Below, in pieces: positions 1 through 9,588 of a stretch of 16,223 nucleotides of DNA. The first letter of the stretch is position 1. Every line of letters begins with the position of its first letter. The notes under the pieces are model-generated. The model searched no databases and had not been told where the DNA came from. It worked only from the letters and a program-made list of their open reading frames with translations. The position numbers and the translations under genes are program-made. The stretch is from Amoebophrya sp. AT5.2 (Eukaryota > Sar > Dinophyceae > Syndiniales > Amoebophryaceae): NCBI GenBank assembly GCA_005223375.1, contig RXOD01005046.1, positions 1 to 16,223 on the forward strand, written 5' to 3'.

Positions 1-1237
1 GGCGGAGCGCCACCTTTCGATCCAGGTGCCACGATGCGGCGCCACGAACCCCTGCCCGTCGAGGCAATCTTCATGTTTTCTCCGCTTGCTCCACCGGAAC
101 GAGCCCCTCCTGCGTACTTCTTGTTTCCTTCTCCCGGGGCTCTACTGCGTGAGGGTGCCGCGCTGACGGAGTGGGGCGACCGCTTCTCCATGCCGCGAGA
201 CGAAACGGACGGAAATGCATGCTCTTCTTCTCCGCCTGACATGGGGGACGCTAGAGCTAGAGGGTCCTCCTCTCTCGCATGTTCCCCTTCCGCTCGGTCT
301 GCTCGAGAGGGAAGACTTGGCGAAGGTGCGCCCCCATAAGGGTCCACTTGCGAGGAACCCGCGGAAGCGCCCCGCTTAACAACTCGTCTACTCCCGTCCT
401 TTGCCGCCTTTTTGAGTTTCGCGCGTCGCTCCAGTATAGCACGACTGTTTTTCTCTGGACTGCCACGCCACCCGGTTTCCCGCGTTCGCGTCGTGCGATC
501 CATCAGAGGGCGATCATGGCTGCTTCCGGCGCGACCCCTGGCTCCGCTTCCTGCGCGGATCTGGTCTTCCGGCCGTGGCGGCGGCGGGCGAGGGTGGTCC
601 TTGTTCCGACCAAGTTGTCCGCCTCCGCGAGAACCAGGAGTCGTGAACGAAGTATCAAGTGGTTGCCCGGGCGTCCATTGGGCTGCGAACGCTTGGGCTT
701 GCTGCTGCGCGAAGGGGGCAAAGAGGTGCTGGCTTGCTCCGGGTGCCGCGGCAACTCGATTGCTTCCCGCCTGGATCGTTGTAGGAAAGGTGCTGTAGGC
801 GTTTGTGCTACCACCGGCATGCAGTCGACTCGCGATCGCTGGCGGAGGACTCGCTTGGGTCTTCTTGAGGTGTGGCAGTGACTGCTCGGCGATGGGCGCC
901 GCAGGGACAGACTTCTGAATATGTGGTAGGGGCTGCTTGGCCCTTCCCGGGATCATCTGGTCAAGTACAACCAATTTCTGCTGCGGAAACTTGGACCCGT
1001 GAAGTGACGGATTCATCTTAGTACCGCCACCATCTGCTTTGCCGTTTCGCTGCACGGCGGAAGACGCCTGATTGCTGTACTGACCCTCACGGTGCCGCTT
1101 CTGCGAGCCCTGCGACGGCTGCGGGAAGGAAGAAGCAGGCTGGGCGGTAACAGGAACGCTGGCCGACCGGTGAGCCGACGGCGCGCCCGCTCGTCCAGCT
1201 TTGTCATTATCACCAATGACGTTGAACATACAGCAAC
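1..1237 (-). CDS. NYN-domain protein gene, exon 2 (partial, runs off left edge)
   Basis: This is the second visible exon of the gene that starts at 2434. Reading begins after an AG acceptor at 1239-1238 and completes the Gly codon begun in exon 1. The frame then stays open for about 411 codons to the window edge. In the same frame a TGA lies just upstream, inside the intron (1247-1245), so the open frame begins only at the proposed junction. The product starts GCCMFNVIGDNDKAGRAG and is then rich in Ser, Pro, Gln, Ala, Gly and Arg. It has a Gln-rich stretch (FAPFAQQQAQAFAAQW), a Pro run (HPRPPPPRPED) and a basic helix-like stretch (ILERRAKLKKAAKDGSRR). I recognise no folded domain. It looks like a disordered tail that could bind RNA or proteins, which is inference. 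The stop codon lies beyond the window. Further introns inside this stretch cannot be excluded. Confidence 0.75.
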
Positions 1238-1398
1238 CTTTGTGTCAATATTGGTGTTTTGTATGAGTTGGACGAGGACCAGATTTTTCTAAAGAAAGTA
1301 CTACGATACAAACTTTATCGGATCTCGTATCCCGGCTCGACGGCTGTATGTCATCGAAGATACAATGAATGTTGTATAGCTGCTGGACCTAGACCTAC
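1238..1398 (-). other. Intron 1 of the NYN-domain gene (161 nt, GT-AG)
   Basis: The donor reads GAAG|GTAGGT and the acceptor reads ACACAAAG|GTTGC. Reading through the donor gives about 30 unconserved residues and a stop at 1303-1301. Splicing instead joins two long open frames in phase (phase 1, G|GT = Gly). The length is close to the 153-nt first intron of the four-helix membrane protein gene. The call rests on sequence alone; no transcript was available. Confidence 0.75.
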
Positions 1399-2434
1399 CT
1401 TCGCTTTCCACGATGCAGAAGCTCGTGACCGCTCTGCGCAGTGCATCCTTCATGGCTGGGTCCCCGACCTTCTTAAGCGCGTCCCGGAACAAGTCGTTAC
1501 TCACGATCTTCCCCCACACTCTGGCATCCGCCGTCCATTTCGCTTGTTGGAGGAACTGGTCGCCGAGACCCTGCACGATGGACTCGGGAGTTATGCGTCG
1601 AGACAGTTTTGAAAACAGGAAGTCATCGACGTTCGTCCCACCCGGAGCCGGCAGTATGTGGCAATTTGGCAGCTCCCGTAGCCGGCGGATGCTTGGGTCG
1701 TCCTGGATTTTCGTGTAGGTCGGCTTGTACAACACGATGAGGATTTCCGCAGTCTCTCCAAACACCCGCTTTGCCTCGGCCACGGTCATTTCCAGAAAGC
1801 GCGCATCGCCGGCGGTCTTCGTGTTTTTGCCGTTCTGGTCGGTGTCGGTCCACCGCATGACGTTAGGCCCGTCCACAATCACCTGAAGGTTGTTTATCTT
1901 CTCGCCGCGCGGCGAAACGGACGCGCCTCGCGCGGCGGTCCCCGCACTCGGGGCGGGCACAACCATGTTACTAGGGTTCGCCGAAGGCGCAGCGTAAGGC
2001 GCACCCGACGCGTGGTGCAGCTGCGCTGGGCGAAGGGGCAGCTCGTACGGCGAATTATTGTTGACATGCCAGGACGCGGACGCCGGTTGCGGTGGAAGGT
2101 GCTGGTTGTAGCCACGCTGCACTGGAACCAGGCCGCCAGCCGTGGCTGCTCCTCCGGCAAAGGAGTTTTTGTTTGCAGCAGCCGCACCTGTCGTGACCAC
2201 TGAAGATGCTGCTGCTCCCAATCCGACTTTCTTGGAGAAAGCGTTTTTCTTTACGCCTGTTTTGCGAACCCCTGTCCCTGTTGTAGCTTTACTCGAAGAA
2301 GCGGCGCCGACGTGTGAGTGCGTGCGGCTGGACGTCGGAGCGCTGGCGACATGGTGGGGGGCGAAGTTTTGCTGGCCCGCAGGACCACCCCAAGGGGCCG
2401 CCTTGCTCTTCTGCTTCTTGCCGTTCTTTGTCAT
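1399..2434 (-). CDS. NYN/Zc3h12a-like (PIN-like) ribonuclease, exon 1
   Basis: This exon encodes residues 1-345 plus one base. Residues 1-175 are a low-complexity Ala/Ser/Gly/Pro-rich leader with a basic N-terminus (MTKNGKKQKSKAAPWGG). Residues 182-345 resemble the NYN fold of Regnase-type (Zc3h12a) endoribonucleases: VIVDGPNVMRW at 185-195 (D188, N191), a strand-like ILIVLYKP at 231-238, TNVDDFLF at 267-274 (D270, D271) and IVSNDLFRDAL at 310-320 (D314). These are the positions of the four metal-binding acidic residues of that family, so catalysis is plausible. Known relatives cleave or regulate mRNA. I see no CCCH zinc finger after the domain in the visible part. The ATG at 2434 is the first of the open frame and lies about 90 nt downstream of a pyrimidine-rich AG. 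The target RNA is unknown. Confidence 0.8.
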
Positions 2435-4428
2435 TTGATTCTCCTTTCACCTTTTCCAGGTTCTAGACTAATAGACCACCCCTCACCATCGTCCCTCGAG
2501 AGACCCGTCTAAGCTTCGTCGAACTCCTAAAAAAGAAAACGCCCCTGTCCAGCGTATTTTTTTCACGAGCAGGAGCACGAGCAGCTCGCTGTTTTTGTAT
2601 ACGGCATTCACATTTCGTGAATGAAAAAGCAATTCCGCTTCCTCCTCTGCCTTGTCGTCGGGAAGATAGAAGTACAAGGGTAGAAGTTCTTGGCATGTTC
2701 TTGCTGGTCTTGCTACTTTAAAAGAAGACCACCAGCGCAGGAAGGAAACAATGGTCTCGTCTCTCTACGATGAAGTTGTAGAGTAGTTGTACAGTCTCGC
2801 AATATATCTTCCGATCATCGCGATCGCCTTCGACCTGTCGCTTTCGTCTCCGAGTCGTGCTCGCGATCAAAAATGAATGGCTGACTTATCTCTCGGATAC
2901 CGCCGTGTCGGTGTCGCTGCAACATCGGCATCAAAAGGAAAATTCATTGCTGAGTAGTAAGATGTAGACTTCTAGAGTGGTCTACCAAAAATTAACAAGG
3001 GCGATAGCGACTTCAAATTTAAAAGAAGCAAATCTTGTCAGTTGCGACCATAAGCCTCTGCACGCTCGATCTCAGAATTTCATTTCAGAACGCACTTGTC
3101 ATTTTGTCTGTGTGAGCGGATCTCCATCAGCTCCAGCGTATTACTCGGGCAGCGCTAGTAGTAGTACTGGATCATCTAAATGTACGAATATAGCGGAGAA
3201 TGAGAACCAATTGACGAACTCATGGCGCATCTGACGCTACAAACAGTAGTAAAACACTTGTACTAGCGCGTCCTGCTCACTGAAGCAGAGGTATGCAGCA
3301 GGAGCGCGGAGAAAAAGTACCTTCTTCGGCCACTGCCGCCACAGCCACACTTACGCTTTGCTTAATTTTGGTCCCATCTCAAACTCAATTCCGTCCAAGT
3401 CACACTCGCCTTGCATTCTGTTCGCGGTGTCGCTCGCTGGTCAGTTCGTCAAAGTCACCAAAATAAATATCAATGTCATAGGCCTGCGGCACGTCAACTC
3501 TTCACCCAGCATCGGGCTCCGTGCGATTCAAATTCATGATTGCGACGGACTAGTAGTTCTTTCACAATTTCAAGAAACAAAAGCTCTTTTTTTAGTTGTT
3601 CGTCTCGCGCTTCAACAACGGTACTGCAGTCAGCAAGTCATGCCGCATTTGTATCGTAACATATCTGATTCTGATTCTTGTTCATGGAACTTTGCTAGCA
3701 GCAGACAACAATGGTAGACCATTTCCAAATGTATGATCTCGACACTTATAATAGGCTTCTGTTCTACATCTACTTCAACTTGAAATTTATTTTTTTTGAT
3801 TTGGTTGTTTCAGAGCAGAGATGAGCGCTCGTCTGTCCGGGTCCGGCATAGATAAGATAGGATGATCTCCAACTCGAATCTTCATGGCAAAACCTGCAAG
3901 CACTAGCTGCACGCATCCATTGTTGGTGTACAAGAGCGACAGCCTGCTACTTACTGCTGAAGAAGTGCGACCCTTTTCCATCCAAAATCCACTGTAGTAA
4001 GAGCAAGCCGGCCCGCGCGCATTAAATCATTAATTTGGGAAATCATATAGAAAATGTAGCTCAAGCTCAAGGTCTAGAAGGTCTGACTGATTCGTGATGT
4101 GGTGCGAGTAGACTAGAAGAGTACCATCACACACTGTACAAATAATTCTACCACGACCCGACTACGTTCTACCCACGCTGTCCCGCCTTCAAATTGCAGT
4201 GCGAGTCAGTGGATGCGATTGATTCACTACTTCCGCCCACGGCGGACGCGGAGAAACATCGGGTTATCAAGTAGGCAGATGCATAAGCAGGCAGAGCAGA
4301 AAGCGAGGGCATAAGAAAGTCGCTGCAGGAGCAGTTCGTTAGAGAAATAGAAATCGAATCCTTCATTTCACGAGTTCCGAAAGCCTCCCGATTCTCTCAA
4401 AAGCACAAGGAATCGCCAACGGCTCAGC
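2435..4428. other. Intergenic region, no convincing gene
   Basis: This stretch of nearly 2 kb separates the stop codon of the four-helix membrane protein gene (4429) from the NYN gene start (2434). It is AT-richer than the coding DNA. Open frames here are short (up to about 119 codons, on the plus strand at 3358-3717) and their translations show no motif or domain. I see no tRNA, rRNA or CRISPR-like structure and no long repeat. It should hold the 3' UTR of the upstream gene and the promoter and leader of the NYN gene. No TATA box or polyadenylation signal could be assigned with confidence. Confidence 0.6.
2527..2541 (-). promoter_or_regulatory. Candidate splice acceptor upstream of the NYN gene
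   Basis: On the minus strand the sequence GTTTTCTTTTTTAG ends at 2527, about 92 nt before the ATG at 2434. A pyrimidine tract followed by AG this close to a start codon would suit spliced-leader trans-splicing, or a cis intron in the 5' leader. Both are inference. A second AG-containing option lies at about 2470-2460 (CTATTAGTCTAG). Confidence 0.3.
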
Positions 4429-4557
4429 CTAAGCGCGCCCCATTTTCGACGCGACCTGCATCCACAGCTTGCCCAGCGCTGGAACCAATGTCGTCATCAA
4501 GATCAGCATGACCGCGCAGAGAAACAGCACCGCATGGAGGCCGGATATCAGCATGCA
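4429..4557 (-). CDS. Four-helix membrane protein, exon 3 (fourth helix and C-terminus)
   Basis: This 129-nt exon starts after the acceptor TTTTGACCAG at 4558 and ends with TAG at 4431-4429. Read in phase 0, it gives residues 193-234: CMLISGLHAVLFLCAVMLIL, then MTTLVPALGKLWMQVASKMGRA. This is one strongly hydrophobic helix with a short basic tail. It lies about 9.5 kb from exon 2 because a LINE sits in the intron. Three points support the link: the same strand, an exact phase match, and completion of a four-helix topology that would otherwise lack its last helix. A CTAAAC sequence 10 nt before the acceptor could be part of a branch site. Confidence 0.75.
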   Translation of the reverse strand, partial: CMLISGLHAVLFLCAVMLILMTTLVPALGKLWMQVASKMGRA

Positions 4558-4715
4558 CTGGTCAAAAGTTTAGACGGATATGGAGAGCGTTTGATGAACG
4601 TCGAAGGAACGAACTATTGGCTCATTGATTTCAACATCATTGTGCAAGTGCATCGTGGTGCTTTCGAATTCGATTTCAGATATTCTCATCAACAGACAAC
4701 GAAGACGAACAAATA

Positions 4716-4720
4716 ACACA
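4716..4720 (-). repeat. Candidate LINE target-site duplication (3' copy)
   Basis: TGTGT immediately after the AATC tail matches the five bases near the 5' junction. It defines the proposed 3' boundary of the insertion within the host intron. Confidence 0.35.
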
Positions 4721-4734
4721 TTGATTGATTGATT
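4721..4734 (-). repeat. LINE 3' tail, (AATC)3
   Basis: The minus strand reads AATCAATCAATCAA, directly after a 3' UTR of about 186 nt downstream of the ORF2 stop. Short tandem 3' tails instead of poly(A) are known in several APE-type LINE clades. I take this as the 3' end of the element; the next bases are TGTGTTATTTG. Confidence 0.6.
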
Positions 4735-4920
4735 TTCCCAACAGGGGGGAAGCGTTCTCAGCACTACGGGCAAGCCCGATTCTCGCGCCGACGTTCTGCA
4801 CAATTGTCCGTGTTCGGTTTTCACACTTGCTCAACAACAACAAGGTCCAGACAGCGCAATCAGAGCCACACCACATTTCACACACCGGCCCACTCAGCTG
4901 CCCCTCACCATCAGCTCCAT
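4735..4920 (-). other. LINE 3' UTR
   Basis: Non-coding sequence between the ORF2 stop (TAA at 4923-4921) and the tetranucleotide tail. It should carry the signal recognised by the reverse transcriptase at the start of target-primed copying. I see no clear conserved hairpin by eye. Confidence 0.5.
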
Positions 4921-7900
4921 TTACTTCTCCTTTTTCAGCACCTTCTTCGTGTTTTTCACTGTAGCCTTTTTACACACCTTCCACTGCACCTTGACGACTT
5001 TTGGCCTTGATGAACAGATTGCTTCATGCTTCCGCATCCATGAAACCGCTTTCCCCCGCCTCGACAGATCGCGCAAGCTCTCGTCGTATTCAACATGAAA
5101 TTTCTTGCAAAAACGGCACATGATGGAAGGCGTCCCGTCCCTGGTGGTAAAACGTGGCTCGAACAGCCTCGGCACCTGGATAGCGCACAGCGAAGCGTCA
5201 GAACCAGCAAAGTAGTGTCCACCGGGCTGCAGCTGGTGGCACTCCGGCCGGTATTCGTTGATCATCGCTTTACGCCAGGTCCCATCATCGGCCCGCACCC
5301 TTCTGTATATCTGGCTATTTTTTATATAATCGCCCCGCAGATGCGCCTCTGCATGCAACGCCATGGCCCCAGCACTGCTCGTAAAGTGGACACTCTTCTT
5401 ATTTTTATGTTTACAATACCGACACGCGATCTTCGGTACATGCGTTACCCTCCCAGCGCGCCTAGGCCCTGTCATCCTAACCTCGGACAGACAGGCGTAC
5501 TTGCCGATGATTTGGCTGCGAATCCACTTTCCCCTTTGCGAGTCACATTCTTTGGCCAGCTTCGCGAACTCTCTTCGACAGTGCAGCTCCGCTTCGTCAG
5601 GCTTGTGCGCTCCGTGACAGTCGTGGAGGTGCTGTTTCAACAGCTGCGGGACTATGGCGATCTCGGTCGGCTCGCGCCAGAGCTCCTCCTGCACCGCAGG
5701 TCCGTACGCAGCTCCACACCACTTGCGCCTGCCGCTGTAGAAGACTCCTTCCAATCCGGACGCAGATGGCCGATAGTGTCTTTTTACCACCTCATCAGGA
5801 GTGATCTCGGCCCCCATCGCCGCCGCCCTTCGCCGCATTTGCTCGCGCGTTTCCTTCGGGTTTTTCTTATCCCCAAAGTATTTTTCGATAAGCATATCTG
5901 CCGCGCGTTCTTCCGCTTTTGCGTCTCCCCTCGCCCAGTCCCTGGCAACTTCACGAACAAACCATTTTCTAGTAGCAGCATAGAAGACGCACTTGTTCGA
6001 AGCATAGAGCTCGCCCGGTTTTAGCTCTGGCCGCCTAGCGTCAGCTTGCTCAACCGTCTCAAAGAGCAGCCTGAGCATCTCGATCGGCAGCCCGCACTCT
6101 TCGGTCAGGTGTGCAATCCTATCTCCCAGCATGTCAGGCATGACCCTATCCGCCGGCGCCAGCTCCGAAACGTTAGCCTCCGACCTAAGCCAGCCAACAT
6201 CACTCATGCCAGGGGGAACGAACTTGCCCACCATCGCCTTCCACGTGGCCCTGTCTCTTGGCATGCGCATGACATGCGCGAAAAACCGCGCCTGCAGGAA
6301 CTTGAGGTGGATCTTAAACGCCGGCGCCCTCGATCGTCTTCGCAAGTCTGCCATCGTCCATCCACGCATCTCCCTTTCCCACCAACGACAATCCAAAATT
6401 TGCGCTAGGATCTTGTTTTCCTCCCGTTGAAGCCGGTTGGCTTCAGCCGGGCCGACGTGCCTCGTCTGTAGGCCGTACAGCAGAATTGAGCGCGTCATTA
6501 TCTGCACAAGTTCGCCACGACGCGTGTTGCCAATCCCACCAATTCCGGCTAAGCGGGACCTAAGGGCCCAATATGCTTTCCATGCTTTGCGGATCTTTTC
6601 GTCGCAGTCGGCCTGGGGGTTCACGTTCATCCCCAAATTCCTAGTAGTGATTTCCACTACATCCGCCTGAACTCTCTTCGATTCGTTTTCCCTAAGTCCG
6701 CACTCGGTCAGCGCCGCCCCGAACTCCTGCATCATCGGTAGATCCAGAAGCCGCCTTTCCTCCTTTTTCGCCTGTTCGTCGTGCTCCTTGACCTTCTCCA
6801 GCTGTTCAGCACTAGCACGCTGCACCAGGGTGGTATCGTCCGCGAACAAGAAGTCAAGCACATATTGCACAGTCCGCCCCGGCTTCTCAGTCATCATCAG
6901 CTGGCACAGCTTGTCTTCCCTGGCCAGGTGCCACACCTCCTCGCGCACGTACAACGGGATCCCGTCCGGCTCGTCCTCACCTTCGGCAGCGCGCCTCTCC
7001 TCAAGCCTCTGCTCGAGCCTCTTCATCACAACCGTAAAGGCCATGATAAAGAGGAGCGGTGACGAAGGGTCTCCCTCCTTACACCCATGCTCCAACGTGA
7101 AACTCCCATCCCCGAAGGAATGGGTGGCACTGCGGTGCGTCGCGTCCAGGACCTGCCACAGCTTGGTGTCCCTGATTCCCAGCCCATCCACTATGGTAGA
7201 GACGAGTCTCCAATCCAGGGATGGGAACGCCTTGCGGAGGTCGATGAGGCAAACCATCGACCGCAAGGCGCTCCCAAACCTGTAGTGCTTCAAATCTTCC
7301 CGGAGTCGATTCATCACCAACATGGAGTCGCGCGTGCCGCGTTTTCGTCGAAACCCGAACTGTGAGTCGTGGAAGAAATCGGCTTCCTCGAGCGCGTCAT
7401 ATAGTCTTTCTGTCATTGCCCGCACTAATAACTTAGTTATTAGTGGGCTAATGACAAGAAATCTATAACCGTCCGGATCGCTCCTCTCACCCTTGCCTTT
7501 AAACAAAGACACATCGCGGCAAGTGTGCAATCCCCCCCCGAGCACGTGAAAATCTCTTTCCCGGAGCTCCCTCTGCACGACGTCGGTCATGACCTCGAGT
7601 GACTGGCCGCCCAGCTTTAGCAAGATCGCGGCGCCCAAGCCGTTTATGTCTTTGGCCTTCCCCCCGTTCTTGAGGTGCTGCGCCGCCCTTTTTAACTCTT
7701 TGGCAGAAACCGGCTTCTCCAATTTTTCAATGATCTCGGCAGAAAACCCCTTGACCAAATCGCGGATTTCCGCATTCGCCGGTAGCTCGTCCTCACCAGG
7801 AAACAAAGGGGAGTTGCCCACTTCATCATACTTTTTCTTGGCCTGTTGGGGGGTAATCCCCCCCTTGCCCCCACTGGTCGGTCTTTCGTTCAATTTTTGG

Positions 7901-9588
7901 TCGCGGAAGAGCTTCCACATATTCGAGCGCGCACGGCCGTTGTCTTCAAGTTCCTCCGGGTCGGCATCATCAGGGGCGGGCTGTTGACTTCGTTTTCCAC
8001 TCATCTCGTCGAGCCAGTCGATCAAAAAATCCTGAAAGTCCTCGGGGTGAAACTCGTCGCCCGCGACCCGAACCCTCCTCCTAAGGTCCTCGCTGAACTT
8101 CATTTGTGCCTCCGGGTCGACCTCTTCCAGAATTTCCCTGGCCGCAGTAGCTCTTTCCTCGCCTTCCTCCTCGAGTTTGCGCCTGGTTCGCACGTCGATC
8201 AGCGCTTCGGCCGCCAAATGATCAAACCGGCCAACCCTAGCCTGATCAACCCCGTCTTCGTCCGGGGCGCCGTAGTCTACCCGCTTGTAGGCTCTGTACT
8301 TGGAGAGGTGAGGACCATACGCCAGAAAGTGGTCGACTTCCGATTTTCCAATCCCGGCTTTGCCTTTGTGCGTGAAGTAGGCCTCGTCGTTTTCCGCGGC
8401 GCCATCGATCTCAAACTTAGAAGAGACCAAAACCGTATTGGTGGCCATCAGCACCTTAGCGAAGGTCCGCCCCCGATCATTTGTAGCCCGGGCCCCACCA
8501 ACGCCAAGATGGATAACCGAGTCGCCAAATTCTTCCCTACCCACATGCGCATTGACGTCACCTCCGACAATCCTCATCTTCCATTTATCCCTCCTCCGCT
8601 TCCGCATTTCCTGCAGCATGTTCACTACCGTAGTGTCGTAAGTCTCGAGCTCGATCTCGCTGGCGTTCGAGGTAGGAGCGTAGGTAGCGGCGCGGACAAC
8701 TTCGGACAGGTACAAAGCCAAGAATCTCGCTTGGCTTCTTATCGCGTTCTTCTGCTGCAGCGTGCGGATCCGCTTCGCCTGCTCCCGCAGCTTCTTGCTG
8801 AAAAGCATTATCCCGCAGCCGTTTACATACAGAAGGTCAAACCTAGTTCGCAAGACCCAGGTAGGCTCCCCCTTCGCAGCAATCGGATCGTCATACTCAG
8901 CGGCCCCATGCTCGTCATTGGCTTCGTCGTCCGAACTCTCCTCATCCCTTTCCGACTTCCTCAGCCGTCTGGCGTATTTTCTCTTTGCCGCCGCCTTACG
9001 CCGCTTTTTCAAATACGCGAACTCGGAGAGCAGCGCGACGTCGAGCTTCCTCCACCCGGCTACGTCGGCGAGGTACGACAGCCGCTCGTTATGCACCTCG
9101 GTGCCCATCATATTAACATTTGCCACCCGCAGCTGCCTATGCCCAGGAAGCGGCTCGACGACATCAGTCAGCGTATCGGAGAAGAGGTTTTCCCCGCGTC
9201 GCCTCTTTTTCGACGGCTCCTCAATTTCCTCTTCGGAGTCCTCTTCATCCCGCCTGTCGCCAGCTTTCTTTTTCTTCTTGTCTTCACGCGCCGCCCGATC
9301 TGGGACAACCTGCTCATCCCGCATTTTGCTTGGTGCGGCACCAAAAGAAGTGACGGCAGGTCCACAAGCGTCATCGTCGCCATCGTCTGTTCCGGTCCCC
9401 TGCTCCTCGCTTGTTTCCCAGCCGTCGTCTCTCTCCGAGGCCACGGTGGACCTGCTGTCGTCATCCGACCCACTGTTGTTCGTTCTGCATCCCGCGACAG
9501 GAACAGCAGCAAGCATGGGCCACCTCCACATCACCATCCACGACTTCGGAAGACGAAGAGGAAGCGCCAGGCGCAGCAATTTCGCCAT
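4921..9588 (-). CDS. LINE ORF2: APE endonuclease and reverse transcriptase
   Basis: This 1555-residue polyprotein nicks target DNA and reverse-transcribes the element. Residues 40-135 are acidic and then basic, with a likely nuclear signal (KKRRRGE). Residues 150-465 form the APE-like endonuclease: ANVNMMG at 156, E189, TYAP at 302, GGDVNAH at 342, NDRG at 370, KSEVDHFL at 415 and FDH at 455. A charged insert sits at about 192-245. The reverse transcriptase (about 685-980) shows SLFKGKG at 694, DSQFGFRRKRGTRDS at 741, LIDLRKAF (D783), GCKEGDPSSPLLF at 835 and FADD (D917, D918), with an unusual insert of about 45 residues between the last two. A thumb-like region has LLYG at 1036. Two finger-like motifs end the protein: C1389-x2-C1392 with H1412/H1416, and C1491-x2-C1494 with H1521/C1525. 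An in-frame TAA two codons before the ATG limits the frame. No RNase H seen. Confidence 0.93.
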   Translation of the reverse strand: MAKLLRLALPLRLPKSWMVMWRWPMLAAVPVAGCRTNNSGSDDDSRSTVASERDDGWETSEEQGTGTDDGDDDACGPAVTSFGAAPSKMRDEQVVPDRAAREDKKKKKAGDRRDEEDSEEEIEEPSKKRRRGENLFSDTLTDVVEPLPGHRQLRVANVNMMGTEVHNERLSYLADVAGWRKLDVALLSEFAYLKKRRKAAAKRKYARRLRKSERDEESSDDEANDEHGAAEYDDPIAAKGEPTWVLRTRFDLLYVNGCGIMLFSKKLREQAKRIRTLQQKNAIRSQARFLALYLSEVVRAATYAPTSNASEIELETYDTTVVNMLQEMRKRRRDKWKMRIVGGDVNAHVGREEFGDSVIHLGVGGARATNDRGRTFAKVLMATNTVLVSSKFEIDGAAENDEAYFTHKGKAGIGKSEVDHFLAYGPHLSKYRAYKRVDYGAPDEDGVDQARVGRFDHLAAEALIDVRTRRKLEEEGEERATAAREILEEVDPEAQMKFSEDLRRRVRVAGDEFHPEDFQDFLIDWLDEMSGKRSQQPAPDDADPEELEDNGRARSNMWKLFRDQKLNERPTSGGKGGITPQQAKKKYDEVGNSPLFPGEDELPANAEIRDLVKGFSAEIIEKLEKPVSAKELKRAAQHLKNGGKAKDINGLGAAILLKLGGQSLEVMTDVVQRELRERDFHVLGGGLHTCRDVSLFKGKGERSDPDGYRFLVISPLITKLLVRAMTERLYDALEEADFFHDSQFGFRRKRGTRDSMLVMNRLREDLKHYRFGSALRSMVCLIDLRKAFPSLDWRLVSTIVDGLGIRDTKLWQVLDATHRSATHSFGDGSFTLEHGCKEGDPSSPLLFIMAFTVVMKRLEQRLEERRAAEGEDEPDGIPLYVREEVWHLAREDKLCQLMMTEKPGRTVQYVLDFLFADDTTLVQRASAEQLEKVKEHDEQAKKEERRLLDLPMMQEFGAALTECGLRENESKRVQADVVEITTRNLGMNVNPQADCDEKIRKAWKAYWALRSRLAGIGGIGNTRRGELVQIMTRSILLYGLQTRHVGPAEANRLQREENKILAQILDCRWWEREMRGWTMADLRRRSRAPAFKIHLKFLQARFFAHVMRMPRDRATWKAMVGKFVPPGMSDVGWLRSEANVSELAPADRVMPDMLGDRIAHLTEECGLPIEMLRLLFETVEQADARRPELKPGELYASNKCVFYAATRKWFVREVARDWARGDAKAEERAADMLIEKYFGDKKNPKETREQMRRRAAAMGAEITPDEVVKRHYRPSASGLEGVFYSGRRKWCGAAYGPAVQEELWREPTEIAIVPQLLKQHLHDCHGAHKPDEAELHCRREFAKLAKECDSQRGKWIRSQIIGKYACLSEVRMTGPRRAGRVTHVPKIACRYCKHKNKKSVHFTSSAGAMALHAEAHLRGDYIKNSQIYRRVRADDGTWRKAMINEYRPECHQLQPGGHYFAGSDASLCAIQVPRLFEPRFTTRDGTPSIMCRFCKKFHVEYDESLRDLSRRGKAVSWMRKHEAICSSRPKVVKVQWKVCKKATVKNTKKVLKKEK
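9461..9588 (-). other. ORF1/ORF2 overlap (128 nt)
   Basis: The last 43 codons of ORF1, including its TGA stop at 9463-9461, overlap the start of ORF2. ORF2 lies in the +1 frame relative to ORF1 (equivalently -2). The ORF2 frame opens only after TAA at 9594-9592, so translation must enter inside the overlap. It could do so by internal initiation at one of four ATGs (9588, 9537, 9531, 9516) or by +1 frameshifting. The sequence alone does not decide between these. The first 40 or so ORF2 residues are not part of any conserved domain. Confidence 0.8.

Noticed and set aside
279..881. 200-codon plus-strand open frame at the left edge
   Set aside because: The minus-strand frame is open over the whole 1237 nt and joins exon 1 in phase, so this is a shadow.
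2605..2623. 7-bp perfect hairpin (CATTCAC / GTGAATG, 5-nt loop)
   Set aside because: Hairpins of this size are expected by chance in 16 kb and there is no T-run or other context to make it a signal.
3358..3717. 119-codon plus-strand frame in the intergenic region
   Set aside because: Starts without a normal ATG and shows no motif; opposite in direction to every supported gene here.
5095..6024. 309-codon plus-strand open frame
   Set aside because: Antisense to the ORF2 C-terminal region, which has clear zinc-finger motifs in the minus frame.
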